A stretch of DNA of 64,000 nucleotides from the NCBI GenBank assembly GCA_019054805.1, contig JAHQIY010000010.1, positions 1,843,501-1,907,500 of the forward strand. Reading direction: 5' to 3'. This DNA is from Brachionus manjavacas (lineage: Eukaryota; Rotifera; Eurotatoria; Ploima; Brachionidae). This document shows positions 12,753 through 22,873 of the stretch, piece after piece (the first letter of the stretch is position 1; every line of letters starts with the position of its first letter). The notes under the pieces were generated by a model. That model worked only from the letters and a program-made list of their open reading frames with translations, made no database searches and was not told the DNA's origin. A program made the translations under genes and the position numbers.

Positions 12753-14597
12753 AAAATAACTGCGACTCGAGCAAGTCGAGTTAAACCGTATGACTGTGGT
12801 AGAAAAGACTATTTTAATTATCTCCTCAAAAAATTCATAAAAAATTATTCTTTTGTTTTTATTAATTAAATATTTCTTTTATTTTTTGGTAAAAATTTGG
12901 CAAATTTATTTAAAAACTGTTGTATTTTTTTGAAAGATAGTTTAATCGATTTAAATAGGCCTTAAATTTTAATTCTTTTTTAAGGCTGTATTGCATAAAA
13001 TTAGTGTTATCCTCAATTTTGTTATCAGCTTGTTAACAATGTTGGAAGCATCTAATCGATTTGATAACATAAATTACTTAAGACAAAATATCAGGAAAAA
13101 CATATTTATTTTGAAAGGTTTTCTGAAATATCAATTAACTTTAATAGTTCAAATAATTCAGAAGATCATTTAAATTTTTTTTTATCGAATTTAAATAATA
13201 AATTAAAAGAGTATCACAAATAATTTATCCTAAAGTTTCAAATTCCTAATTTAAATAAAAAAATAGCGAAACAGCAAAATATAAAATTAGTTTATAATTA
13301 GTTTTTCTCGTCAATAATAAACTAATTTTATTTTTTTTTGTAAATTTTTTTTTCCCTTTATTATAATTTTTTTATTTTAACTTTATGCTTTCTTTTTTCT
13401 AAATTAATTTCTTAGAAATTTAAAAATCAATTATTCTCAATTAAAAAAAAATTAGTAAAAATGAAATCTTTAGAGCGGCCAAAAACTTCATCTGAAGTAA
13501 TGAATGATATAAAAAGAACTTTAAGTAATAAAAAATTCCTACTTTATGCCCTAAATTTAACAAATATATGGAAGATATCAGATGATTAAGATTACAGATG
13601 ACCAGTACTAAATTTAACTTGACCAATTTTTTTTATCTTCTAATCTACATTTATCAATAGTAAAACGGACTTTAATTTTTCACTCCCTTCTAACTTTAAT
13701 TAATTAATATCATTAATATTATTTAATTTATTTAATTTTTGTAAAAAAATTTTAAATTTTTTAAAATAAAATAGACTACTTGCTAAAATATTCCAATGAT
13801 AAAAAAATTTGTTTACAAGCTGATAAAAAATTCAGGGGTGACTCGACTGATAACATTTTTTGTTAACAATTGATAACATAATCTGTGATACCTTGCTTGA
13901 TGACTTATTTTGTTATCAACTGATAACATAATCGGGTAAAATCTAATATTCATGTAAAGTGATTGATATAAAAAATTAATAAATTTAATTTTTCGTTTTT
14001 TTTCTCAGGGAAATAAGGCAACTGCATGTTATTCAGGGTTCAGAAAAAAATAATTTCCTTTTTTTTACAATTAAAAAAAAAGATATTTTCATGTAGTTAA
14101 GTAATATAAAAAATGAAAGATTTTCATTATCAAACAATTTTTAGATAATAAATTAAAACTAGTTTTCATTTAATTAATTTTTTTAAAAATTAATTAAAAT
14201 TTATAACAACAATAGACTAATTGATTGTAACAAACATTATGGCATCATTTGGTATTTTACAATTTTTTTTTATTGCATTGGTTTCTCTTACCATATTGCA
14301 CATTAGTTTTTTGACAAATCTTCCAAAAATGATTTTTAGAGTTTGATTTTATCTTTTTTTCAAATATTAAATTTCAAATTTGGATGATTTATTCTTTACT
14401 TTGAGAATTTCGTAAATTTTTGGATAGGAGCATAATTGAGTATTTTTACTTCTAATTAGTTCTAAAATAAAGTCCAAAATCAATATTTAATAAAAATAAA
14501 TATTTAAATTAAAAATTATTTATAATTAAGAACTTTAATCTTTTAACATTTCAAAATTGAATAATAAATTTTAGATAAACTATAAAGCAAAAATATT
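12753..14597. other. AT-rich intergenic DNA with TGATAACA dyads
   Basis: No gene. At 13810-13936 there are repeated GTTATCA/TGATAAC words, including TTGTTATCAACTGATAACAT; isolated ones occur at 13020-13065. The same vocabulary recurs at 56270-56600. Confidence 0.55.
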
Positions 14598-14723
14598 ATG
14601 ACGAAGAAAATAAAATTTTCTCGGCTACAATTAAATTTGATAAGCGAACGGCGTGCAAAATTTGCCGCTAGTGTGTATCAAAGAGCAATAAAGGATCCTA
14701 AAGTAAGATATAATCATATTTGA
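14598..14723 (+). CDS. small open frame or orphan first exon
   Basis: A 41-codon frame starts at ATG 14598 (MTKKIKFSRLQ...) and is more basic and complex than the surrounding DNA. It contains the sequence AAA-GTAAGA at 14700-14708, a good 5' splice donor, so it could be a first exon of about 35 codons (ending ...AIKDPK). No matching downstream exon was found before 16.0 kb. Its first ~40 nt and the ~50 nt upstream resemble the 5' end of the galactosyltransferase gene at 16045-16130 (shared AAAGCAAAAATATTATG and TTCTCGGCTA), suggesting a partial duplication. Function unknown; it may be non-functional. Confidence 0.3.
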   Translation: MTKKIKFSRLQLNLISERRAKFAASVYQRAIKDPKVRYNHI

Positions 14724-16041
14724 GTTTATAGATTCGATTATAATTTTTTTTCAAATAAATTAACAAAATTAACTTTATTAGTGTTTTTTACTGCTTTTTG
14801 GATTTAATGGTCTTTTTTTTTACTTGTTTTCATTTTTAATGTTATAGATCATCTTACCTGTCTGATATTTTGGGTTGAAAATTTGATTAAAAAAATTTTT
14901 TTCCTTAAAAAAAAAAAATTTAGAAAAAAAAATTAGAAGTAAAAAATAATTATATTCTTTTATTTCATTCTTTTATTGTGAAAAATTTAAGAAACTCTTG
15001 ATTTTTTTTCACTATTAATTTTATTTGATCTGAACTGTCATAGAATGGATTAGGATTATAATATATATACAATTTTTTTCGGCTAAATTTTTATTCTTTT
15101 CAATCAAAATTAAAAAAAATTCTGCACTGAAATGACAATCAATTTATTTATTATTCTAATAAGACAAAGAGTATCCAAATTAATTTAAAAGTCCAACAAG
15201 TCCATAAATTTTTTATTCAATTATTATCAGGACTGTTTGCAGGTTAAGATAAGATTTCAATATTTTCTTTAAGTCCTTTTTTGTCCTGGAGATTTTAGTT
15301 AAGAGTCAAAAAACCAAGAAATATAAATTTTATTTTTTTCCTTTGTTTATTATTAGTTTATTTTCTTATTTAAAATTTTTTATACATCTATTTAACTATC
15401 AATCTTGTTTTAAATCTTACTCACTTTAAAGTTATAAATTTTTAATTTAATGATTCCAATAAAAGGTATTTTTAAAAATGAAACCGAAATCCCAAAAACG
15501 AAGCTGTGGGTCCCGTATAGATGAAATTTTTTTTTAATTTGAAGTAATAAAATTTAAAAAAAGGTAAAAAATGCTGTCATTGAAAATTTTTGTAAAAAAA
15601 CTTTATTTCATATTTTGAAAAAACAAATTTGAAAAAAGGTGGAACAATAGCTTGAGACATAAAAATTTAAAATAATTGTATGAAATTATTTCGTTGATCG
15701 CGTAAACGTTTGTTATTTAAAAGACTTTTTTATATTAAATTGGATTTAAAGAAAAATCTTGGAAATGTTTTTTTATATTTTGAGATAAATGTATTAGCTT
15801 TTTAAGGTATAATAAAGGTGATCATAGATTTGGTCAAATATTCAGTTACGTAAAAAAGTTAATTTACAAATTAAAAAATATTTTCTAAATTTTATCTTGT
15901 TTGATTTTAAATAGATAAAACGAATATATATTTGAGCTTTTTTTATTCAAGTTTTATTAAAAGATGTTAAGCAAAAAAATATTGGCATGTAGAATAATTA
16001 TTTAAAATTTAAAAATTAATAAATTGTTTTTTATTTATTAG
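14724..16041. other. AT-rich intergenic DNA
   Basis: No gene seen upstream of the galactosyltransferase. The stretch ends in a pyrimidine-rich run and an AG at 16040-16041. Confidence 0.55.
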
Positions 16042-16055
16042 CATTGAATAATTTG

Positions 16056-17201
16056 ATGATAAAAAATTTAGATAGAATTTTAAAAAGCAAAAATATTATG
16101 AAAAAGGCAACTACATTTTTCTCGGCTATTTTTTTTATATTTTTTTACTTTTTAATCATCAATAAAATAGGTCTCACGCAAAAAAATGAGCATTTTCGAT
16201 ATAAAGCAAATCTTATCAAACCAACTATATTTTGTTTGATCAAAACTCACCCAAAAAATATAAAAAGTAACAAAACCCTGACTGTATACGATATTTGGGC
16301 ACGAAAGTGTGACAACTATCGATTTGTGACTCTTTTGCCAGCAGAATTGGTTCCAAAAAACATCAATACAAACGAAACATTTGAAGTTTTTGACAAATTT
16401 TATATGATTCAACCAAAAGGTCTAAAAACTGAGACCCATGCAAGACTGAGTTTAAAAGTTTACTATGCCATGTTGTATGTCTACGAAAAATTTCCCAAAT
16501 ATGATTGGTACTATATCGTAGATGATGACGCCTATGCAAATATTGAAAACTTTAAAGAATTTCTGCATGACAAAAATCCTCGTGAAGCTATTACTTTTGG
16601 CTATGTAATTAAACTATTTGTTTCTCAAGGATACCATTCAGGAGGACCAGGTTACGTTTTGAGCAATGAAGCGTTTGTTCGCGTTGGCTCTGCTTTAAAG
16701 AAAAATATTAAAAATTGTCCTGATTCTGGAATAGATGATGTGGATGTGAACAAATGTGTTCGTAAGTACAAAGGAACCGTTGGTGTTTCCTGTGATGAGA
16801 AAAAAAGAGACAGGTTTTTAGTAATGAAATTCAAGGATCATTTAAAGGGAAAATTTCCATCATGGATGATAAAGTATGGCGGATGTAAAGCTTTAAAGGT
16901 TTTTTTCTTTTATCTTATTTTAATTTTTAAATAAAATTTTTAGAATTAAATTCTTCTTCTAAAGGGTATTGACTGCTGTGCAGATTCGCCGCTTGCTTTC
17001 CACTATATGACTCCACAAGACATGATTCGAATGGATAGAGCAATCGAGATCCAAAAGAATAATTTAAGATGGTCTAGAGAAAAATTTAACTTCACATTTC
17101 AATATCGTTTCCGAGATTTAGCAAAGATTTATCTTATGCTCGAAGATATGGAGTTAAATACATCTGAAAATCAAAAGTATATGAATATTTCTACTTTTTA
17201 A
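16056..17201 (+). CDS. C1GALT1-like core-1 beta-1,3-galactosyltransferase (2 exons)
   Basis: Glycosyltransferase family 31 enzyme of the T-synthase type, which adds galactose from UDP-Gal to O-GalNAc on Ser/Thr of glycoproteins in the Golgi. Exon 1 is 16056-16898 and exon 2 is 16965-17201; the intron 16899-16964 (66 nt, GT...AG) joins ALK to GIDCC in frame, giving about 359 residues, close to the family's usual ~360. It has a type II topology with a signal anchor at about residues 20-36. The stem is followed by a WYYIVDDDAY motif, with DDD at 156-158 as the metal-binding DxD. GGPGYVLSNEAF and GIDCCADSPLAFHYMTP are family signatures. An in-frame ATG at 16098 is an alternative start just before the anchor. 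Upstream TTTATTAG at 16034-16041 could be a splice or trans-splice acceptor. Confidence 0.9.
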
Positions 17202-17449
17202 CTTTTTATTTTAAGAGATATTTGGTCAAATTATTAATACTAATTAGATATGGTCAATTGATAAATTTATAATATTTTTCGATTTACATGGTATTTATTT
17301 TGAAATATTTTTCTTTTTTTAAAAAATAAAAAATGATTCCAAAAAATATTTTTTTAAAAAATTTTGCGGACTAATTTCGCAGCTCCTCTAATCTGGAATA
17401 TCACTTATTTGTGCTAAGGATTAGGGATATTTCGTGTTTTGTTATTTAA

Positions 17450-17987
17450 TACTAGAAGCACCAAAACGAGTCAAAATGACTTGTTTTAATAGAATCTAAT
17501 GGATAAAAATGGATAATTATTTATTTTTTGGATAAATCTATTCAAAACTTAATTTTAATTGAGTAAAAATAAAAATTTGGCTAAAAAAAGTATCTTGCAA
17601 AAATTTTATCTTCTACTGAATTCATTCCTTTTTGAACCAATTTTTCGTCTTTCATGTAAAATACGCAAACTTTGATTTTTTCATTTTTTAAATTTGCTTA
17701 TCTTCGTTCAAGTATTAAGATTTAAGTCAGTTTTTAAAGATTTGTATACTTTTTATAAATATTTTATGACTCATCCATTGATTTTGTAGATAAATTCAAA
17801 ATTTTAATTAAAAAACGAGTCAAAATGACTCTTTTTGGTGCTTCTAGTAGTATTTACTTGATTTTGTACAAAGAAAATATTTTTCTTATTTGAATTTAGT
17901 TAATTTAGAAAGTTATTCTTATTTTTATGCTGAAAAAAAAAATTGTGCTCGATAAAGAGTCATTTTGACTCGTTGGTGCTTCTAGTG
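17450..17987. mobile_element. piggyBac-like MITE, copy 2, TTAA target site
   Basis: Flanked by TTAA at 17446-17449 and 17988-17991. The ends match copy 1 (10021-10573) over the whole length with scattered differences: TACTAGAAGCACCAAAACGA on the left and ...GGTGCTTCTAGTG on the right. The internal third terminus is also present, at about 17815-17851. No coding capacity. Confidence 0.85.
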
Positions 17988-18047
17988 TTAAATTACTTTT
18001 GTACTCTTAGTATGTCCAGCTTCAAATAAAGTCTAGTATTGCTACTA

Positions 18048-18658
18048 CAGTAGATCTCGCAAAAATGTAACGTTACCGCGTTACCGTAAGCGTAAGCGTA
18101 AGCGTTACCGTAAGCGTAAGCGTTACCGTAAGCGTAAGCGTTACCGTAAGCGTAAGCGTTACCGTAAGCGTAAGCGTAAGCGTTACCGTAAGCGTTACCG
18201 TAAGCGTTACCGTAAGCGTTACCGTAAGCGTTACCGTAAGCGTTACCGTAAGCGTTAGCTTGTGAGCGTTCATTTTTCTATTAGTCCTAGCAGCTACCGT
18301 AAGCTTTACCTTCTCAAGTTTTTTATAAAAAAATCTCAAATTAAAAATTTTAAATTATTTTTTAATTTTCAAATTAATTTTCGATACTGTTTTTGTCAAA
18401 ATTTTGAAATAAACAAATTAATTTTATTATTTTATCTTATCAATTTTATCAATTTTTTTTTATTAATTAATTTAAGTTTAACAAGATTAATTTTTTTTGA
18501 ATTAAAAATTTAAATTAAAAACTTTGTTAATTTCCACTTTTATGAGAACTTAAAAAAGAAAAATTATGAGAAAATTAAAATTTTATGGGAAATCTAACTC
18601 TAACGCTTACGGTAACCCTTACGCTAACGGTAACGTTAAATTTTTGCGAGATCTACTG
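18048..18658. mobile_element. TA-flanked MITE with hexamer array
   Basis: Terminal inverted repeats of about 31 bp begin CAGTAGATCTCGCAAAAAT at 18048 and end with the complement at 18658, with one mismatch in the outer part. TA lies outside each end (18046-18047, 18659-18660), as for Tc1/mariner-type insertion. Directly inside the left end lies a tandem array of hexamers; the right end carries only a few copies, in reverse orientation. No transposase is present. Confidence 0.85.
18073..18258 (+). repeat. GTTACC/GTAAGC hexamer array
   Basis: About 186 bp made only of the hexamers GTTACC and GTAAGC in a non-regular order, for example GTTACCGTAAGCGTAAGC. Because one unit resembles the complement of the other with changes, the array can partly fold on itself. 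Reverse-oriented relatives (GCTTAC, GGTAAC) occur at 18601-18635 near the other end of the element. The long threonine/leucine frame on the minus strand is only the array translated. Confidence 0.95.
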
Positions 18659-18984
18659 TATCTACTAAAGTATTGTATTTTTTTAAATTAAAATGAATCA
18701 GAATGAACCTCAAAATTAATACCTAAATTTACTTTATCAAATGATAATAGAAAAGTCATGATTTGCAAGACTAAAATAAGGCTTTAAACAAGTCCGGCTT
18801 TAATAAAAATAATTTTTTTATTTTTCCTATTTCTCTTTTAACTTTTGACTAGTTCAGTCTACAAATTACCCTCTAATTTGATTTATGTTAATTGAAAGGT
18901 TTTGTTTTTTAACTAAACGCTTTATCATATTCGAAAATCAACATGGCTTCGTCAATTAAAAGCATGTGTAATTAATCTTTTAGA

Positions 18985-19250
18985 AACAATGGACTACGCA
19001 ACAAAAACATAAGCCTCGAATATCTCGCTGGACATTCCGTTCCTCGATTTCGCCAAAGATTTCTACACCGTACCACACGCTCGACTCATACGCAAGGAAA
19101 AACAAAATGGCATCAAATTAAAACTTTTAAGCTGGATACGCTCATTCTTACAGAGCAAGAAGCATTCTAGGCGAACACAAATAAGACTGGCCACCGGTAC
19201 GAAATAAGCAGTGTCTGTACTCTGCCTTCACTATTCCTCATCTACAACAC
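18985..19250 (+). pseudogene. LINE reverse transcriptase fragment
   Basis: A plus-strand reading LDIPFLDFAKDFYTVPHARL followed by GIKLKLLSWIRSFLQSKK matches the RT motif A region of jockey/CR1-type LINEs (the usual form is FLDFAKAFDTVPH). The catalytic Asp after DFAK has become Tyr. A stop follows within 25 codons, and the YADD box is missing. Confidence 0.8.
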
Positions 19251-19329
19251 AAGTAAAATTTTATTGATGCGATAATACAAGCTGTTTTTTGTATATCAGG
19301 CAGCTTTTGAAACTTTTATAATTTATTTT

Positions 19330-19377
19330 GTTTAATAAAAACTGTTTAATAAAAACTGTTTAATAAAAACTGTTTAT
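19330..19377 (+). repeat. 14-bp tandem repeat, about 3.5 copies
   Basis: The unit GTTTAATAAAAACT is repeated head to tail, followed by a diverged copy. Confidence 0.9.
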
Positions 19378-20074
19378 TAAAATATATTTATTAAAAAATG
19401 ATTTTATTTTTTGTGTTTGAATTACAAAATGTATCCTGATGTTAAAATAACATTGAAAAAGTGCAATGCTCAAATAGTTCTTTCAGTTTCAAATAAAAAA
19501 ATAAGTTTGAGTATATATTACAAACATTTTCATATTTGAAATTAAACTCTTTGGTGAAATAGAATGAGTTTAATTTTTGTTTGGAAATTTGAAAAAAATA
19601 TTGAAAATTCTTTTTTACCGAGCAAATGATCCTTCAGAATAAAAACTTATGATTACCCTTTCAAAAATCTTAAATATCCAAATTCGCTCTCTACTTAAAT
19701 TTTTGTCTTTCAGCATAAATAATAAAAATTAAAGAAAATTAAAATTAATTTTTCACCTTTCAAGTTTTTGACTTTGGGAAACATAGATTCATCTATTTCG
19801 CAAAATTTATCTACTCCGCCGAACTTTAAATTTTCTATGTAATTATTTTTTCTATCTTATTTTTTATCATTAGATCAGATTTTTTCTAAATAGATGAAAA
19901 ATTTCAAAATAGCTGAACAATTTTTAAATTAGGTGAACAGTTTTATGAATAGTCATAAAACCTGTGAACAAGAATTGTTCCAGTACGTGTGAACCATAGT
20001 TTACCTAAGCGACTAGACCCGAAAAACTTTGTTTTCTTCTTATAAAATTTTGACTTTAGTAATAACTTACTTTC
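19378..20074. other. AT-rich spacer
   Basis: No gene or named repeat seen. Confidence 0.5.
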
Positions 20075-20902
20075 GGGTCTGGTTATTGACACTTACAACA
20101 AAATGCAAATTTACATAAGAAAATTTAAATATACGTAAGATCTTTTTACAATAAAGTAAAAGTATCAAGTTTGTTGTAAAGTTCTTTATTTAAATGTATA
20201 AAAAAACATATGAATGTAAAAAAATATAAAAAGTGACACAATTAAAATTGTTTTAAATTGGTTTAATCATAACTTAATGGATTTGACTTTGTTTTCTTTT
20301 TGCCAGGTTTAGCTCGAGTAGCGAACAAATCCTCTTGAATAAAACCTTTTAGTTTGAGTTTTAATTTTATTTCCAATGCCAACGCGTGCTTACAAATGAA
20401 ATTTCTATAGAAATCTTTGCACGTACTGCTGCAATAATGATGTCTATGATATATCAAGTTAATATCAGTAGGAGATAATATCTATCGTCATACAAATAAT
20501 TCTTTTCGTACAGTGTTGTATAGTACTTTTGTCACCAAAGACTCATCCAAATCACTCTCGTCATTGAACTCTTTAAGAAAATCCCATTCAAGACTTCTTG
20601 TTGAAGATTTTTGTGAACTCTGCGATGATGTTTCATTTTCCATTTTAAACTTTTTGTTTAGTGTTGTATTATTTTCTAAACTCTTTGTTTGCTTTAATTT
20701 TTATAAAAGTGTTTTTATTTATATATGTATTTTTTACTTGTCATAAGTCAGATTTAAGAATTTTAACTTCGAATTAGAAATAAGTGTATATTTTACTAGA
20801 ATTTAAGTTACGCAACAATACAAAATATTTACAAAATATATGTACAAAATATTTTTCTTATGTATATTCGCACAACGTCATAAGTGAAAAAGCAGAGACC
20901 CC
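20075..20902. mobile_element. non-autonomous MULE with 9-bp target duplication
   Basis: The left end GGGTCTGGTTATTGACACTT and the reverse complement of the right end (GGGGTCTCTGCTTTTTCACT) belong to an imperfect terminal inverted repeat of about 50 bp, which includes a conserved TACATAAGAAAA. Outside lie CTTACTTTC (20066-20074) and TTTACTTTC (20903-20911), a 9-bp target duplication with one mismatch. Nine base pairs is the standard size for Mutator-like elements. Inside, only the two ends of the transposase gene remain. Confidence 0.8.
20263..20643 (-). pseudogene. internally deleted MULE transposase: N end and SWIM finger
   Basis: Read leftwards, ATG at 20643 opens MENETSSQSSQKSSTRSLEW with an acidic tail (to about 20513). 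After a short broken join, a second piece (20457-20263) carries a SWIM-type zinc finger: STCKDFYRNFICKHALAL, i.e. C...C-x-H with the usual aromatic and basic spacing, then a Lys-rich C terminus. SWIM fingers sit at the C terminus of many MULE transposases. The entire catalytic middle is missing, so this is a deletion derivative mobilised, if at all, in trans. Confidence 0.75.
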
Positions 20903-21562
20903 TTTACTTTCGTTTGGTGCATCTAAACAAATACTTAATTTATGAAAAATGGAAAACAGAACGTAGATAGTTTTTTAAATTTCAAATACTATCATCACAA
21001 ACCAAAAGTCAAAATTTATAAAAAACTAAGTTTTTAATGTTTGCAAAACTAACTTAAAATTATTTCTTTAATGAAACTGAAAAAAATATTTGAAACATCG
21101 CACTTTTTCAATGTTCTGACCTTATGCTTCAATGAGAAAAAAAAAAAAAAATGACAGATATCATGCCCAATTTAAATTTTATTTAAAAAAATTAATTTGC
21201 AACAATAAAAGTTTTGTCACTTATTTGATTTTCATTTATTAATAATGTTTTATCTAGTTACTCTGATAAAAAATCATCGATCGATTCAGATCTTGTGAAA
21301 TCTTTCCATTACGAGTATGTAAAGGGGAATTAACGTCAGCACTAAGAAGGTGTTGATTTTAAAGAATTCATCTAAATTTAGTTAGAAAAAACGCACTATT
21401 GTTTGAAATAACAACTATATGAAAACTCTATTATTTAAAAACAATTATTTGAAAACTGTTATTTGATATTCACTTTTATTAGAAACGACAATTATTAAGT
21501 CTCCTATTATTTGATATAGAGCCAGATGCTCATCTCTTTTTTACATTACTATTTTTCAGCTA
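20903..21562. other. AT-rich spacer
   Basis: No gene. TTATTTGAAAAC-like words recur at 21400-21500. Confidence 0.5.
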
Positions 21563-21620
21563 CGGTTCCTTTCAGACAAAAAGGTTACTCTATCGAGTTG
21601 ATCTTCTACAACACAATTGA
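21563..21620 (-). repeat. SINE tail fragment, reversed
   Basis: TCTATCGAGTTGATCTTCTA and neighbouring bases are the reverse complement of the 3' part of the SINE at 38690-38902. Only the tail is present, abutting the head of the next SINE copy. Confidence 0.6.
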
Positions 21621-21623
21621 GAA

Positions 21624-21806
21624 ACCCCTATAGCTGAGTGCTTTATGAGTCATTTAAACAAGCAGAGGATCGAAGGTTTAAACACCGCAAAAGAAGAAAA
21701 AATCTCATAAGCATCTCTACAGTATAAGACCCATGTTTGAACCAATTTCATTAGGCAGACAGGTTTCGAATCTTTAATGGTTGCAGTGTAGATGCTTGTC
21801 ATGACT
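21624..21806 (+). mobile_element. tRNA-derived SINE, copy A
   Basis: The head holds a pol III A-box-like TATAGCTGAGTGC and a B-box-like GGTTTAAACACC, spaced as in tRNA genes, with AAGCAGAGGATCGAAGG just before. The body ends CAGGTTTCGAAT...GCAGTGTAGATGCTTGTC. Both head and tail align with the minus-strand copy at 38690-38902, which shows a mobile repeat rather than a tRNA gene. Confidence 0.7.
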
Positions 21807-22205
21807 CTATTTAAATTCAATTAAACTTATTGATTATTAATTTGCATATTTTAAATTCAATTCCAAGTATAATTTTTCGCTAAGGTAACATTTATTTAAA
21901 AACTGGTTGTTGCTTGTTCTAAAATTAACTTTAAGTCTTGACTTTTTATTTTAGATTATTATTTTTTTTTGAAATCAATTTAAGTTAAATCTTTTTAAAA
22001 TATTTCCTTTTTTTTCAATAGATCAAACTAATTTTATTTGTTATTTAAAAATCAATTTTGAATGAAATCTTGGGTAAATTCATACCAAATGCTCTTGACT
22101 ATGGTTAAAAAAATACACTACCTTTGCTTTTTTAAAATTTTTATTTTGTGAATTTGTTCTTGTTCTAGAGCCTCTTTAAGATTAGCTTAAATTAAAATAT
22201 ATATT
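21807..22205. other. AT-rich spacer
   Basis: No gene seen. Confidence 0.5.
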
Positions 22206-22760
22206 TTATACACATCACATATTCGCCCATTACTCGAGTATGCTGCTCCAGCATGGAACCCTCATAAAAAACAAGACATTAAGCTCCTCGAAAAGGTCCA
22301 AAGAAGAGCTGATATGATGATAGATATGATGATTTCAAATCAAACTAACACTTTTAATTTTATCTTTATTTTTCATTTCTTGAATTTATATTTAAAACTT
22401 GTTGTTAAATCACACTACTTATCTGCCATAGCCATGTACTTGAGGTACCTAGCTCCGCGGTTTAAAACCCGTTGCAGATTAACTTATAATAATAATAATA
22501 TAAAATTACAATCAAAAATTTAACATGGTTGTATTTGACAAAATAATCAAAACCCGTTCGCTATGTTAAAAGATATGTATACGAGAATGGACGGTGCTTC
22601 TCATTTAATATAAAAAAATTAATTGGAAGAGACTTAACAACTGTTTTTCTCTCACTATTAAAAATAAATTGTTGAAAACTCAAGCAAGCTTTCACAAAAT
22701 TGACTGCTCCAGCTCAATCGCCTCCAAAATCAACCGTTAAATCCTTTTAAGATTCAACCG
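22206..22760 (+). pseudogene. LINE ORF2 C-terminal relic
   Basis: The plus-strand reading HIRPLLEYAAPAWNPHKKQ followed by LLEKVQRRA is the conserved end of the RT/thumb region in jockey/CR1/I-type LINEs. Further fragments downstream (RYVKRYVYENGR, TKLTAPAQSPPKS) match the usual C-terminal order, with frameshifts. The core RT is absent, as expected for a 5'-truncated insertion. Confidence 0.8.
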
Positions 22761-22770
22761 AACCGAATCT

Positions 22771-22873
22771 TGCGTACCGCGGCGTACCGCGACCAGGCTA
22801 ACCAAGCGAATTGTACCAGGTTAACCAAGCGAATTGTACCAGGTTAACCAGGCGAATTGTACCAGGTTAACCA
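22771..22873 (+). repeat. 23-bp tandem repeat, 3.5 copies, plus 10-bp doublet
   Basis: A GCGTACCGCG doublet (22771-22790) is followed by units of CCAGGTTAACCAAGCGAATT plus GTA (22793-22873). The array is markedly GC-richer than its flanks. Confidence 0.9.

Noticed and set aside
13810-13936. CRISPR-like repeats of TGATAACA
   Set aside because: Repeats are short palindromes without regular spacers, in a eukaryotic context.
18073-18339. 88-codon Thr/Leu-repeat frame
   Set aside because: It is only the hexamer array translated.
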